Shown here piece by piece: positions 25,536 to 34,270 of a DNA stretch of 64,000 nucleotides. How positions within the stretch are numbered: the stretch's first letter is position 1; every line of letters begins with the position of its first letter. The notes below the pieces were generated by a model. The model was not told the origin of the DNA, made no database searches, and worked only from the letters and a program-made list of their open reading frames with translations. The translations under genes were made by a program, and so were the position numbers. Source of the DNA: an uncultured Sunxiuqinia sp. (GTDB taxonomy: Bacteria > Bacteroidota > Bacteroidia > Bacteroidales > Prolixibacteraceae); assembly GCF_947495665.1 (NCBI RefSeq), contig NZ_CANLZV010000018.1, positions 1 to 64,000 on the forward strand, given 5' to 3'.

Positions 25536-28500
25536 AACGTTTGTGCGATTTCCGTTCTATGCGAACCTGATTTTGGTTTTCTTGCTGGTAATTGGCGGGT
25601 TAAGCATGTATACGATGAAAAAGTCTTTCTTCCCGGAAAGGCCTTCTAAAAATATCTACGTATCGGTTTTTTATCCGGGGGCTTCTCCGGTGGAAATGGA
25701 AGAAGGGGTTACTTCGCGTATTGAAGAAGCTGTAAGAGGAATTCCCGGAATTTATGAAATCACTTCAACTTCTTCGGAAAATTCGGCACGGGTGCAAATT
25801 GAAATTACGGGTGACATCGACATTGATGAAACCTTAATTGAGGTGAAGAATGCGGTGGATGGAATTTCTTCATTTCCTTCGGCTGCCGAGCGCCCCATTG
25901 TTTTCAAACAACGAACTACCTCGCGGGCCCTGTTTCTGCGCATGAGTGGCGAGGTGGACCTGATGACTCTGAAGGAATACGCGCAACAGGTTGAAGAAGA
26001 GTTGCTGGCTTCAGGAAGAGTGAGTCAGGTGGATATTTATGGATTTCCGCAGTTGGAAATTTCCGTGGAAGCGACCGAACATGATCTGCTGCGTTATGGC
26101 ATTACTTTTACCGACCTGGAAAATGCCATTTCGCAAAATAACCGGGATGTTTCAGGGGGAGAGATCCGGTCCATGCAGGAAGAATTGATCATTCGTCTGC
26201 GATCCCGAAGTGCTGACCCCAATAAAATTGGAGACATCGTCCTGCGGGCGAATATGGATGGAAGCATCATCCGGATTCGCGATGTGGCTGAGGTGAAAAA
26301 GAAATTTGCCGATGTGCCCACCAAAAGTTTGCGTAAGGGAAAACCGGTGGTGACCATCAGTATCTCAAAATTGATTGTAGAAGACCTGGAAGATATTGAT
26401 GAGTATGTCCATCAATACGTGGAAGAATTTAACGCCAGGCATCCGGGAGTCGAAGTAGGGGTGACATTTTCGTTCCTCGAGTTGCTGCATAGTCGTTTGG
26501 ACTTGCTATACACCAATGGTTTGCAGGGGCTGTTTCTGGTAGTTTTGGCGCTGGCATTTATGCTCAGTACACGACTGGCCTTGTGGGTAGCCTGGGGAAT
26601 TCCGGCTTCTTTTCTGGCCATGTTTATTGTGGCCAACCTGATGGGAGTAACCATCAATATGATCTCGCTTTTTGGAATGATTCTGGTAATCGGAATTTTG
26701 GTGGATGACGGGATTGTGATCGGTGAAAATATTTTCCAGCATTTCGAGATGGGGAAAAGCCCCATGCGTGCAGCCATTGATGGAACAGTGGAGGTGATTC
26801 CTGCTGTGCTTACTTCGATTACCACAACCATTATTGCGTTTTCTCCTTTGTTTTTCATTACCGGAAGGATGGAAATGATGCATGAAATGGCTTTCATTGT
26901 GTGCGCCAGTTTGTTCTTTTCGCTTTTTGAAGCTTTTCTGGTGCTGCCGGCTCACTTGGGAAATGAGCATGTTTTGAGTAAACGAAGCATGGATTCGCGA
27001 ACAAAGGGATTCCGGAAGTATACCGAGAGAATGTTTAATTGGTTGCGCGACTATGCCTATGATCGCGTATTGAAGCTGATTGTGCAGTGGCGGTATGTCG
27101 TTATTGGTGTTCCGCTGGCCATGGTTTTAATAACGGCCGGACTGATTGGTGGGCAAATTATTAAAACCACCTTCTTCCCACGCATGGAGTTCGATTCATT
27201 CAACATTAATATCGCCTTCACCCCCGGGCAGGGAGAAGCGCAAACGATGGCTTACCTGACGCGCTTTGAACAAGCTGTTTGGGAAGTGAACGAGGAGTTG
27301 AAAAAAGAATACAACGATACCGTTGATATTATTGACAATGCCTTTGTGAATATGGGAGTTGCTTTTGATGGGCAGGAATCGGGGGCACATGCCGGAAATA
27401 TCAATGTTTTCCCACGGAACTCGGAAGAAACCGGTATCAGTACCTATGAAATAATCAACCGGGTGAACGAGAAGGTCGGGTCTGTCTTGGAGGCAGAGAA
27501 ATTTACCATTGGTGCTCGCGGACGGTTTGGCGATCCGGTTTCCATAAGTTTGCTTTCGCGCAACATTGAAGAGTTGGAATCGGGGCGCGATTTCCTGATG
27601 GAGAAACTCGAGGAGATGCCCCAACTGAAAGATGTGGTGGATAACAATGCCTTGGGAAAACAAGAGGTTCGGTTAAAACTGAAGCCGATTGCTTACATGC
27701 TTGGCCTGACCGAGTCTTCCATTGCCAGTCAGGTGCGCCAAGGGTTTTACGGTGGGCAGGCTCAGCGGATTCAGGAAGGGCGCGATGAATTGCGGATTTG
27801 GGTGCGTTACCCAAGGGAAGACCGGACAACCCTGGGCCAAATGGAACGCATGAAAATAAAAACGGTTGCGGGCGATTATCCTTTGGCCGAGCTGGTTGAT
27901 TATAACCTGGAACGTGGTCCGGTTAACATTCAACGTTTCAATGGAAAACGCGAAATCCGGGTTAGTGCTGAATTGGTTGATCCGGATGCCTCCGTAACCG
28001 AAATTCTGGCGCAAATTGAGCAGGGCATCATGCCGGAATTGCTGGCCCTGCATTCAGGTATTCGGGTGGAGTATCAGGGGCAGCAAAAAGAAAGTCAGCG
28101 AAACATGTCGGACATGGTTATTTATTTCCCCTTGGCCTTTTTGATGATTGTCTTTATTCTGATGATCAACTTCAAGTCGTTTGAACAACCCTTGTTGATT
28201 TTAATTATGATTCCTTTGGCGGTACTCGGATCTATTTGGGGCCACGGTATTCATGGAAAGCCTGTTTCAATTTTGAGTTTGTGGGGAATCGTTGCACTTA
28301 CCGGGGTGATTGTGAACGATGCCGTTGTATTTCTGGCCAAGTACAATTCGCTTATTGAATCGGGCAAGAAAGTGCGCGAGGCAATTGTTGAGTCCGGTAA
28401 AAATCGTCTTCGTCCCATCATTTTAACAACGCTGACCACTTCATTCGGATTATTTCCATTGGTTCTGGAAAAGAGTTTTCAGGCGCAATTTCTGATTCCC

Positions 28501-28716
28501 ATGGCTATTTCGCTGGTGTATGGTGTTGCCTTCGGAACCTTGTTCATCCTGTTGTTCTTCCCGGCGCTGATCATGATCTTGAATGACGTTCGGCGTGTTG
28601 TCCGGCAGTTATGGCAGGGGCGTAAATTTGAACCCGAAGAAGTTGAAATTGCTTACCTCCACAGTTTAAGAAAACTGGAAGATGGGCAAGGAGTGAATGA
28701 CAAAAAATCAAACTAA
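25519..28716 (+). CDS. RND-family efflux transporter permease
   Basis: The product is 1,065 residues from ATG 25519, chosen over the frame opening at 25489 because the conserved start (VETFVRFPFYANLILVFLLVIGG) follows directly. It has the AcrB/MMPL-type duplicated layout: helix 1, large periplasmic loop, helices 2-6 with the proton-relay Asp pair in GILVDDGIVIGEN (about residue 395), helix 7, second periplasmic loop and helices 8-12 (VALTGVIVNDAVVFLAKYN; RPIILTTLTTSFGLFPL). The family pumps drugs, metals or lipophilic compounds using the proton gradient; the substrate cannot be read from sequence. Middle gene of a three-gene tripartite operon. Confidence 0.94.
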   Translation: MRKAVETFVRFPFYANLILVFLLVIGGLSMYTMKKSFFPERPSKNIYVSVFYPGASPVEMEEGVTSRIEEAVRGIPGIYEITSTSSENSARVQIEITGDIDIDETLIEVKNAVDGISSFPSAAERPIVFKQRTTSRALFLRMSGEVDLMTLKEYAQQVEEELLASGRVSQVDIYGFPQLEISVEATEHDLLRYGITFTDLENAISQNNRDVSGGEIRSMQEELIIRLRSRSADPNKIGDIVLRANMDGSIIRIRDVAEVKKKFADVPTKSLRKGKPVVTISISKLIVEDLEDIDEYVHQYVEEFNARHPGVEVGVTFSFLELLHSRLDLLYTNGLQGLFLVVLALAFMLSTRLALWVAWGIPASFLAMFIVANLMGVTINMISLFGMILVIGILVDDGIVIGENIFQHFEMGKSPMRAAIDGTVEVIPAVLTSITTTIIAFSPLFFITGRMEMMHEMAFIVCASLFFSLFEAFLVLPAHLGNEHVLSKRSMDSRTKGFRKYTERMFNWLRDYAYDRVLKLIVQWRYVVIGVPLAMVLITAGLIGGQIIKTTFFPRMEFDSFNINIAFTPGQGEAQTMAYLTRFEQAVWEVNEELKKEYNDTVDIIDNAFVNMGVAFDGQESGAHAGNINVFPRNSEETGISTYEIINRVNEKVGSVLEAEKFTIGARGRFGDPVSISLLSRNIEELESGRDFLMEKLEEMPQLKDVVDNNALGKQEVRLKLKPIAYMLGLTESSIASQVRQGFYGGQAQRIQEGRDELRIWVRYPREDRTTLGQMERMKIKTVAGDYPLAELVDYNLERGPVNIQRFNGKREIRVSAELVDPDASVTEILAQIEQGIMPELLALHSGIRVEYQGQQKESQRNMSDMVIYFPLAFLMIVFILMINFKSFEQPLLILIMIPLAVLGSIWGHGIHGKPVSILSLWGIVALTGVIVNDAVVFLAKYNSLIESGKKVREAIVESGKNRLRPIILTTLTTSFGLFPLVLEKSFQAQFLIPMAISLVYGVAFGTLFILLFFPALIMILNDVRRVVRQLWQGRKFEPEEVEIAYLHSLRKLEDGQGVNDKKSN

Positions 28717-28755
28717 AAGCACTTTGTAAGTTGCGTTAACGATAGGAATGTGTTT

Positions 28756-30045
28756 ATGAAACAACTAAAAGTTTTTTTCTTACTAATACTGGCAAGCCTG
28801 AGTTTAAAGGCTCAACCAAGCCTGAGTCTGGAAGAAGCCATCAAACGATCGCTTGAAAATAATTACGATATCACTTTGGTGAAGCAACAACAGCAGATTG
28901 CATCGATCAATAACAGTTGGGGAGCAGCCGGCCGCTATCCTTATATTGGCGTGTCGTTAGGGGCGGATTATGCCTTGAATGATAATGCCAATGAAGACTT
29001 TATTCAAAATCGGTTTTCAGGTGGGGTGAACCTGAACTGGACGCTTTTTGATGGTTTTGCTGTGAAGATTACAAAACAACGGTTCGCCGAACTGGAGGAG
29101 CTGTCGAAGCAGAATACCGCGATCATGGTGGAGGGGACGATCCAGTCGGTGGTGCTGGCGTACTATGCTGCCTTGCTCGAAAAAGAGCGGCTGAATGTGC
29201 TGAACGAAGTGATGTTGTTGTCGGAAGACCGATATCAGCGGATTCAGCAGCGAAAAGAACTTGGTTCGGCAGTGACTTTTGAGGTGCTTCAGGCCCAAAA
29301 TGCCTACCTGACGGATAAAACAAGTTACCTCTCTCAGCAGGTATTTTACAAGAATGCCTTGCGCGATCTGGCTTTTTTAATGGCTGATGACAGTGGGGCT
29401 TCGTACGAGTTGAATGATGAGTTTCAGGCGATGCCGGTATCTTATGTGTTGGCTGACTTGCAGGCTCAAATGGTGGCCAATAATAAAAGTTTGAAAAATC
29501 AATACATCAATCAAAACCTCTTGGAGAATGCTATTTTATCGGCTAAAAGTTCATACTACCCAACGCTGTCTTTTGCGGGGGGCGCTACGCATACCCGTAC
29601 CGGCAATGACTTTGAGAACAGTGGAATTTCATGGAACAATGTCAATAACATGTATGGCAACTTTACGCTGAGCTACAACTTGTTTAGCGGAGGCAACCGG
29701 AAAAGGGCTCTTCAGATAGCCCGGCTGGAGGAGGAAAACGGCTTGGTTGAGCTGGAGCAAATGAAGCATGAACTGGATAACAAACTGGCAAATCTGTACG
29801 AGTTTTACCTGGTTCGGCAGGAGTTGCTTTCTGTGGCCCGTGAAAATATGGAAGCGGCTAAGCTGAACTTTCAGATTGCCCGGGAGAAGTTTGAAAGCGG
29901 TGCCATTAATTCGTTCAATTTTCGCGATGTGCAGCTGATTTATCTGAATACTTCGCTGCAGGAGCTGCAAGCGATTTACAATTTTATTGATACGCATACC
30001 GCTTTGCTTCGTATGGTGGGTACCATTGTTCAGCAATATGAATAG
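28756..30045 (+). CDS. TolC-family outer-membrane efflux channel
   Basis: The product is 429 residues from ATG 28756 (the frame opens 6 nt earlier at GTG). A signal peptide ends near LSLKAQ, then SLSLEEAIKRSLENNYDI opens the first outer-membrane-efflux-protein repeat. The second begins at YVLADLQAQMVANNKSLKNQYI, and both have long helices rich in Glu/Gln/Ala. SYNLFSGGNRKRALQIARLEEE is the typical second-half signature. It completes the pump with the adaptor and permease, 39 nt downstream of the permease, and is followed by a terminator. Confidence 0.92.
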   Translation: MKQLKVFFLLILASLSLKAQPSLSLEEAIKRSLENNYDITLVKQQQQIASINNSWGAAGRYPYIGVSLGADYALNDNANEDFIQNRFSGGVNLNWTLFDGFAVKITKQRFAELEELSKQNTAIMVEGTIQSVVLAYYAALLEKERLNVLNEVMLLSEDRYQRIQQRKELGSAVTFEVLQAQNAYLTDKTSYLSQQVFYKNALRDLAFLMADDSGASYELNDEFQAMPVSYVLADLQAQMVANNKSLKNQYINQNLLENAILSAKSSYYPTLSFAGGATHTRTGNDFENSGISWNNVNNMYGNFTLSYNLFSGGNRKRALQIARLEEENGLVELEQMKHELDNKLANLYEFYLVRQELLSVARENMEAAKLNFQIAREKFESGAINSFNFRDVQLIYLNTSLQELQAIYNFIDTHTALLRMVGTIVQQYE

Positions 30046-30082
30046 TTGGGCTGCTCCTCAGAATAATCAATAATATTTTTAG

Positions 30083-30114
30083 GCCCGGACAGCGAATGCT
30101 CCGGGCTTTTTTTT
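30083..30114 (+). terminator. Terminator of the efflux operon
   Basis: A 7-bp stem (30083-30089 with 30100-30106) has a 10-nt loop and an 8-T tail, 38 nt after the TolC-like gene. Confidence 0.8.
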
Positions 30115-30133
30115 GCTTGCCCTTGAGACTGGT

Positions 30134-31153
30134 TTAGAAGTCAAGAATTTGTTGCCAAACATCAGCATGTACCGGTATGCCCAGCCTGCGGTTCTCAGCA
30201 CGCGTTTGAATGACCCGTTGTCCGGGATAGCGTAAGGTCATTTCCGGGGCCACTTTTTCGGCGGAATGAAAATCATCCAGCACCGCTTGCAGGCTTTGTT
30301 GAATGGCCGGAAAGTTAGACAGCTGTTTTAGGTTTATGGCGATAAAAACCTGCGACACCCCATATTCTTCCTGGTGTTGTTGGGTGAGTGCGGAAGTTGA
30401 TAAACCCGCAGAAAGGATGCTTGCAAATAAGTCCAGCATGAGCGATAAGCCCGCGCCTTTCCAATAGCCAATGGGCAATGGCCGGCCCGTTTCAATAATC
30501 TCCTGCGGCTGGGTGCTGAGTTCATTGTTGCGATTGAATCCGCCGGGAACAGAGAGCTGATGTCCCAACTGTTGCATGTTTTCCAATTTGCCGTATGAAA
30601 ATTGCGACATCGCCATGTCCAGCACGATTGCTTCGTCTTGATAGGGAAGGGCAAAGACCAATGGATTGTTGCCCAGTTTGCATTCGCGGGCTCCCCAGGC
30701 CGGAAGGTTGGCGATGGTGTTGGCCCAGCCCATAAAGGCGAACCCTTGGCGGGCCGCTTGCCAGCCATAGTATCCACCGCGCATCCAGTGGTTGGTGTTG
30801 GCCAGAGCTACGAGCCCCAGGCCTTGCTCCTGGGCTAGTTCCATGGCTCGTTCGGTAGCCTGAAGCGCGTTACTCGGTCCCGGCCCCAATTGGCCGTCCC
30901 ACTGTTCAATGGCTCCAAGCCGGTTTTTGCATTTGGCTTCCATTTCTGGTTTGATGTAGCCCTTCCGGGTGTATTCCACAAAACGAGGAAACCGGTTGAC
31001 TCCATGGGAGTAAATGCCATCAAGGCTGTTGTTGGCAAAAATGGAAGCACAGTTTGCTGCTTTTTGTTCCGGAAAGCCTAAGTTGAGCAGTACTTCCAGA
31101 AAGCGGGCCTGCATGGTTTCAAAAGCAATTCGGGTAAACTGTTCAGAAGACAT
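30134..31153 (-). CDS. yiaK: 3-dehydro-L-gulonate 2-dehydrogenase (YiaK/Ldh2 family)
   Basis: The product is 339 residues, close to E. coli YiaK. Strong collinear matches include DGIYSHGVNRFPRF (substrate/catalytic His region, about 44-57), LGAIEQWDGQLGPG, ALANTNHWMRGGYYGWQAA, WGARECKLGNNPLVFALP, DMAMSQFSYGK, LPIGYWKGAGLSLMLDL and EEYGVSQVFIAI. The enzyme reduces 2,3-diketo-L-gulonate with NADH in ascorbate/L-xylulose-type pathways. The other yia genes are absent here; it lies 12 nt after a racemase gene on the same strand. Confidence 0.9.
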   Translation of the reverse strand: MSSEQFTRIAFETMQARFLEVLLNLGFPEQKAANCASIFANNSLDGIYSHGVNRFPRFVEYTRKGYIKPEMEAKCKNRLGAIEQWDGQLGPGPSNALQATERAMELAQEQGLGLVALANTNHWMRGGYYGWQAARQGFAFMGWANTIANLPAWGARECKLGNNPLVFALPYQDEAIVLDMAMSQFSYGKLENMQQLGHQLSVPGGFNRNNELSTQPQEIIETGRPLPIGYWKGAGLSLMLDLFASILSAGLSTSALTQQHQEEYGVSQVFIAINLKQLSNFPAIQQSLQAVLDDFHSAEKVAPEMTLRYPGQRVIQTRAENRRLGIPVHADVWQQILDF

Positions 31154-31165
31154 GGGTGTGTCGGA

Positions 31166-31852
31166 TTAAAGGGCAAACTCAACGGCTGTGCGTGCATGAA
31201 TTTCAATGGTGTTCAATAATGGAATGTCGCAGTCTTCCTGTTGAACAAGAAGTGGAATTTCAGTACACCCTAAAATAATGGCTTCAGCGCCTTTTTCCTG
31301 CAGTTGCCGAATGATTTGTAGAAAACGGTTTTTACTCTCGGAATTGATTTGATTAAAAACCAATTCGGAACTAATGCACTGCTGGATGAAATTCTGATCG
31401 TCCTCTTCCGGAACCAGTGTCTCAATGGCTTGTTCGGTGAGTTTCTCTTTGTAAAAAGGAAGCTCCATGATTGATTTGGTGCCCAGCAAGCCAACTTTTT
31501 TATAGGCTGACTGGCTGGCCTGAGTGGCAGTTGCCTCGCCGATGTGAAGCAGCGGAATCCGAAGGGCTTGCTGAATATCTTCTGCAAATTGGTGCATCGT
31601 GTTAGACGCTATTAGGATGCAGTCGGCACCACTGGCTTCCAGTTTTAGCGCGGCATGTTTTAGAGTCAGCATGATGGATAGCTGGTCTTTTTTTTGGCGC
31701 ATGGCATCAATTTCTCCAAAGTTCAACGAATAGATAATGACACGAGCTGCGTGCAAGCCGCCCTTTTTTTCATTCATGAAAAGGTTAATCAGGCGGTAGT
31801 ATTCCATGCTTGATGCCCAATTGATTCCTCCAACAAGTCCGATGGTCTTCAT
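31166..31852 (-). CDS. Aspartate/glutamate racemase family protein
   Basis: The product is 228 residues from ATG 31852 (TIGLVGGINWASSMEYYRLIN). A longer frame to 31933 would run into the terminator of the previous gene and is rejected. GLVGGINW, ILIASNTMH, LLHIGEAT, VGLLGTKSIM and ILGCTEIPLL are family signatures. The second catalytic Cys (GCTE) is present, but the first position reads SNTMH rather than CNT, as in YgeA-type L-Asp/Glu racemases where a Thr replaces a Cys. Amino-acid racemase activity is likely but the substrate is open. It lies upstream of the yiaK-like gene. Confidence 0.85.
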   Translation of the reverse strand: MKTIGLVGGINWASSMEYYRLINLFMNEKKGGLHAARVIIYSLNFGEIDAMRQKKDQLSIMLTLKHAALKLEASGADCILIASNTMHQFAEDIQQALRIPLLHIGEATATQASQSAYKKVGLLGTKSIMELPFYKEKLTEQAIETLVPEEDDQNFIQQCISSELVFNQINSESKNRFLQIIRQLQEKGAEAIILGCTEIPLLVQQEDCDIPLLNTIEIHARTAVEFAL

Positions 31853-31922
31853 ATAGCTTGTTCTGTATTTGTTTTGAATAATATTAACGCATTCGTTCGT
31901 GGCGAAAGCTGTGGATGAATGT

Positions 31923-31958
31923 ATGAAAAACAAAAGAGGGTTGCAACTGCAACCCTCT
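31923..31958 (-). terminator. Terminator of the DUF1080 lipoprotein gene
   Basis: An 11-bp perfect stem (31935-31945 with 31948-31958) is followed on the minus strand by TTTTGTTTTT. It lies 24 nt past the stop of the gene at 31982. Confidence 0.85.
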
Positions 31959-31981
31959 GGTATCTGCTTCGAGAAGCAATT

Positions 31982-32776
31982 TTACAATTCTTTGATTTTG
32001 ATGTTTTTAAACCAAACATCGTTTCCGTGGTCTTGCAAAGCAATGTAACCTTCTTTAGGCACATCCGCCCAGTTTTCGTTCAGGCCTGGAAATTTACTGT
32101 CAGCAACCAGGGCTTTCCAGTCATCGGTCCACAAGTGATATTCAACAACCACTTCGCCGTTTTGCTTGTGAACAACTGTGCCTTGGTAGCAAATGATTTC
32201 AACACTGTTCCACCCTCCGGCAGGCTTGGCGTTCTGTGGTTTGGCGGGAATCAGGTCGTACAATGAACCTGCCTGGCGGTTACCATCTTTTCCCAGCATG
32301 GCGTCCGGATGACGTTCGTTGTCCAGAATCTGCATTTCAGGAGCTGTTTTATAAATTGGCCAATCTTCAACTTCTTCGCCTAGGTAGAAAATTCCGGAGT
32401 TTCCACCTTCTGAAATTTTCCAGTCCAGTTTCAGTTGAAAGTTTTTGAATTTTTTGTCGAAAAGGATGTCACCACCATCCTCAGCTCCAGCTTCACCTTC
32501 TCCTGAACCTTTGCACATCAGGGTGCCATCAACAATTTGCCATCCGGTAGGGAAGTGGTCTTTGTTGACTCCACGCCAGCCTTCGGATGTTTTTCCGTCA
32601 AAAAGAAGCACCCAGCCGGCTTCTTTTTCAGCAGCTGTTAAGGTATTATCGGCGGCAGGCTCTTCCACTTGGACCGATTTTTCTTCTTTCGCATCTTCTG
32701 CTTTTTTAGTTCCTGTGTTGCAAGCGGTCGCAAATGCAAGTACAGTGGCAAATAGTAGCAAATAAACTCGTCTCAT
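31982..32776 (-). CDS. DUF1080 lipoprotein (3-keto-disaccharide hydrolase-like)
   Basis: The product is 264 residues. A lipoprotein signal (lipobox AFATAC) is followed by an Ala/Glu/Lys-rich linker to about residue 50, then one DUF1080 jelly-roll domain: GWVLLFDGKTSEGWRG, GGDILFDKKFKNFQLKLDWK, EGGNSGIFYLGEE, WNSVEIICYQGTVVHKQNGE and YIALQDHGNDVWFKNIKIKEL. It is a second member of the family in this window and fits a surface or periplasmic hydrolase acting on oxidised glycosides. It forms its own transcription unit with a terminator. Confidence 0.88.
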   Translation of the reverse strand: MRRVYLLLFATVLAFATACNTGTKKAEDAKEEKSVQVEEPAADNTLTAAEKEAGWVLLFDGKTSEGWRGVNKDHFPTGWQIVDGTLMCKGSGEGEAGAEDGGDILFDKKFKNFQLKLDWKISEGGNSGIFYLGEEVEDWPIYKTAPEMQILDNERHPDAMLGKDGNRQAGSLYDLIPAKPQNAKPAGGWNSVEIICYQGTVVHKQNGEVVVEYHLWTDDWKALVADSKFPGLNENWADVPKEGYIALQDHGNDVWFKNIKIKEL

Positions 32777-33139
32777 AGGTAAATTAAATTTTAGGTTATC
32801 GATTTAAATTATAAAGAATTAAAATGATGCTACGAATTTAATAAAAAACTTGGCAAATTCCGTGGGGGCTGCAGGCTGGATTCGTGGATTTTATCGGAAT
32901 AAAAGGATACCGGAAAAGGATGAGTGAACCGATTTTTAGTGACGGTGTTTTGATGTTGGGTAGGCATGGAAAAATGAGCCTGTCCCGGAGTTGGCATTCA
33001 TTCCTGACGGTCAGGCTTTCCAGCTTAGCCGAAGGAATGAAAGTGAATTTTTTTGAAAAAAAGCGAATTTCTTTTAGTAATTTAGATTGATATTTAAACC
33101 GGCCACATCCTTGTGGTAATATTCAAAATTAGATAGCAT
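32777..33139. other. Intergenic region upstream of pfkA with nested inverted repeats
   Basis: No gene is supported; a 68-codon frame at 32884-33090 shows no domain. At 32997-33041 a 9-bp inverted repeat (32997-33005 with 33033-33041) overlaps a small hairpin (33003-33007 with 33011-33015), followed by a T run. It could be a leader structure or a relic terminator. Confidence 0.4.
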
Positions 33140-34183
33140 ATGAGTACTCAAAAGCCAAAGCGAATAGGAATTTTAACAGCCGGGGGAGATTGCCCGGGAC
33201 TAAATGCTGCTATTAGAGGAGTTGGGAAAACAGCAATTGTCGACTACGGCATGGAGGTCATTGGATTTACCGCTGGATTTTCGGGTCTGATTGAAAAGGA
33301 TTTTGTTGAACTTAAAGAGTCGCATCTTTCCGGTATTCTTACTTTGGGAGGAACCATTTTGGGAACATCCCGCGAGAAACCTTACAAAGTGGTGAAAGAT
33401 GGTGAAAATGATAAGCCGGAATTAATCAAACAGCATTACCAGGAATTGGGTTTGGATGCTGTTGTTTGTATTGGGGGCAATGGAACGATGAAAACCGCTG
33501 CGCGCCTGCAGCAAGAAGGTCTGAATGTAGTAGGTATCCCCAAAACCATTGACAACGATGTGTGGGGGACAGATGTAACTTTCGGTTTTGACTCGGCTGT
33601 GCAGATTGCCACCGAGGCCATCGACCGACTGCATACCACGGCCAACTCGCACCAACGGGTTATGATTATTGAAGTGATGGGACACCATGCCGGATGGATT
33701 GCCTTGTATGCCGGAATGGCTGGCGGAGGCGACATCATTCTGATTCCGGAAGTGGAGTATAATATCCGTTCGATTTGTAAAAAAATAGAACAGCGCTACC
33801 AAAGCAATAAGCCTTACTCCATTGTGGTTGTTGCTGAAGGGATCGATCATCCCAAAAAAGTATCAGCCGCAGCGCATGTTGGCGAGGCCATTCATACTTT
33901 TACTGGGATTGAAACCCGCGAAACAGTGCTAGGCTACGTGCAGCGCGGAGGAAGCCCCAGCCCGATGGACCGGATATTGGCTACCCGCTATGGTTCGTTT
34001 GCGGCCCAGTGCATCGCCGAGGGGAACTTTGGTTCGATGGTTGCCGTGCGCAATAACTTGCTGACTACAGTTCCGCTGGAAGAAGTTGGGGGTAAGCTGA
34101 GCCTGGTTGAAGCGGATAATCCGCTAATTATGAAAGCCCGGAAAATGGGAGTTGCTTTTGGCGATGAATACGAATTGATGTAA
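33140..34183 (+). CDS. pfkA: 6-phosphofructokinase (mixed ATP/PPi-type clade)
   Basis: The product is 347 residues. GILTAGGDCPGLNAAIRG (N-terminal nucleotide loop), GGTILGTSR, IPKTIDNDVWGTDVTFGFDSAV, EVMGHHAGWIALYAG and GYVQRGGSPSPMDRI establish the family. At the positions that separate ATP from PPi users it has Gly (GGNGT, about 112-116) and Lys (PKTIDND, about 134-140). The Gly suggests ATP use, while the Lys is typical of PPi and 'mixed' enzymes; the Mg-binding Asp of GGDG is Asn. It catalyses the committed step of glycolysis. Monocistronic, with a terminator. Confidence 0.92.
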   Translation: MSTQKPKRIGILTAGGDCPGLNAAIRGVGKTAIVDYGMEVIGFTAGFSGLIEKDFVELKESHLSGILTLGGTILGTSREKPYKVVKDGENDKPELIKQHYQELGLDAVVCIGGNGTMKTAARLQQEGLNVVGIPKTIDNDVWGTDVTFGFDSAVQIATEAIDRLHTTANSHQRVMIIEVMGHHAGWIALYAGMAGGGDIILIPEVEYNIRSICKKIEQRYQSNKPYSIVVVAEGIDHPKKVSAAAHVGEAIHTFTGIETRETVLGYVQRGGSPSPMDRILATRYGSFAAQCIAEGNFGSMVAVRNNLLTTVPLEEVGGKLSLVEADNPLIMKARKMGVAFGDEYELM

Positions 34184-34208
34184 AAATAAGTGACTGATAT
34201 AAAACAGG

Positions 34209-34240
34209 AATCCCGGCTTTTTAGCCGGGATTTTTTGTTT
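34209..34240. terminator. Bidirectional terminator between pfkA and the response regulator
   Basis: A 10-bp perfect stem (34209-34218 with 34223-34232) with a TTTT loop and T-rich tail separates two convergent genes. Confidence 0.85.
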
Positions 34241-34270
34241 GCAGCCCATTCTTATTTGGTAAAGGTCTGC

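Noticed and set aside
31853-31933. Extended racemase N-terminus
   Set aside because: The extension reaches into the terminator of the previous gene and lacks conserved residues; TIGLVGG at 31852 is the family start.
32884-33090. 68-codon frame before pfkA
   Set aside because: No recognisable feature, and it covers a hairpin that looks like noncoding structure.
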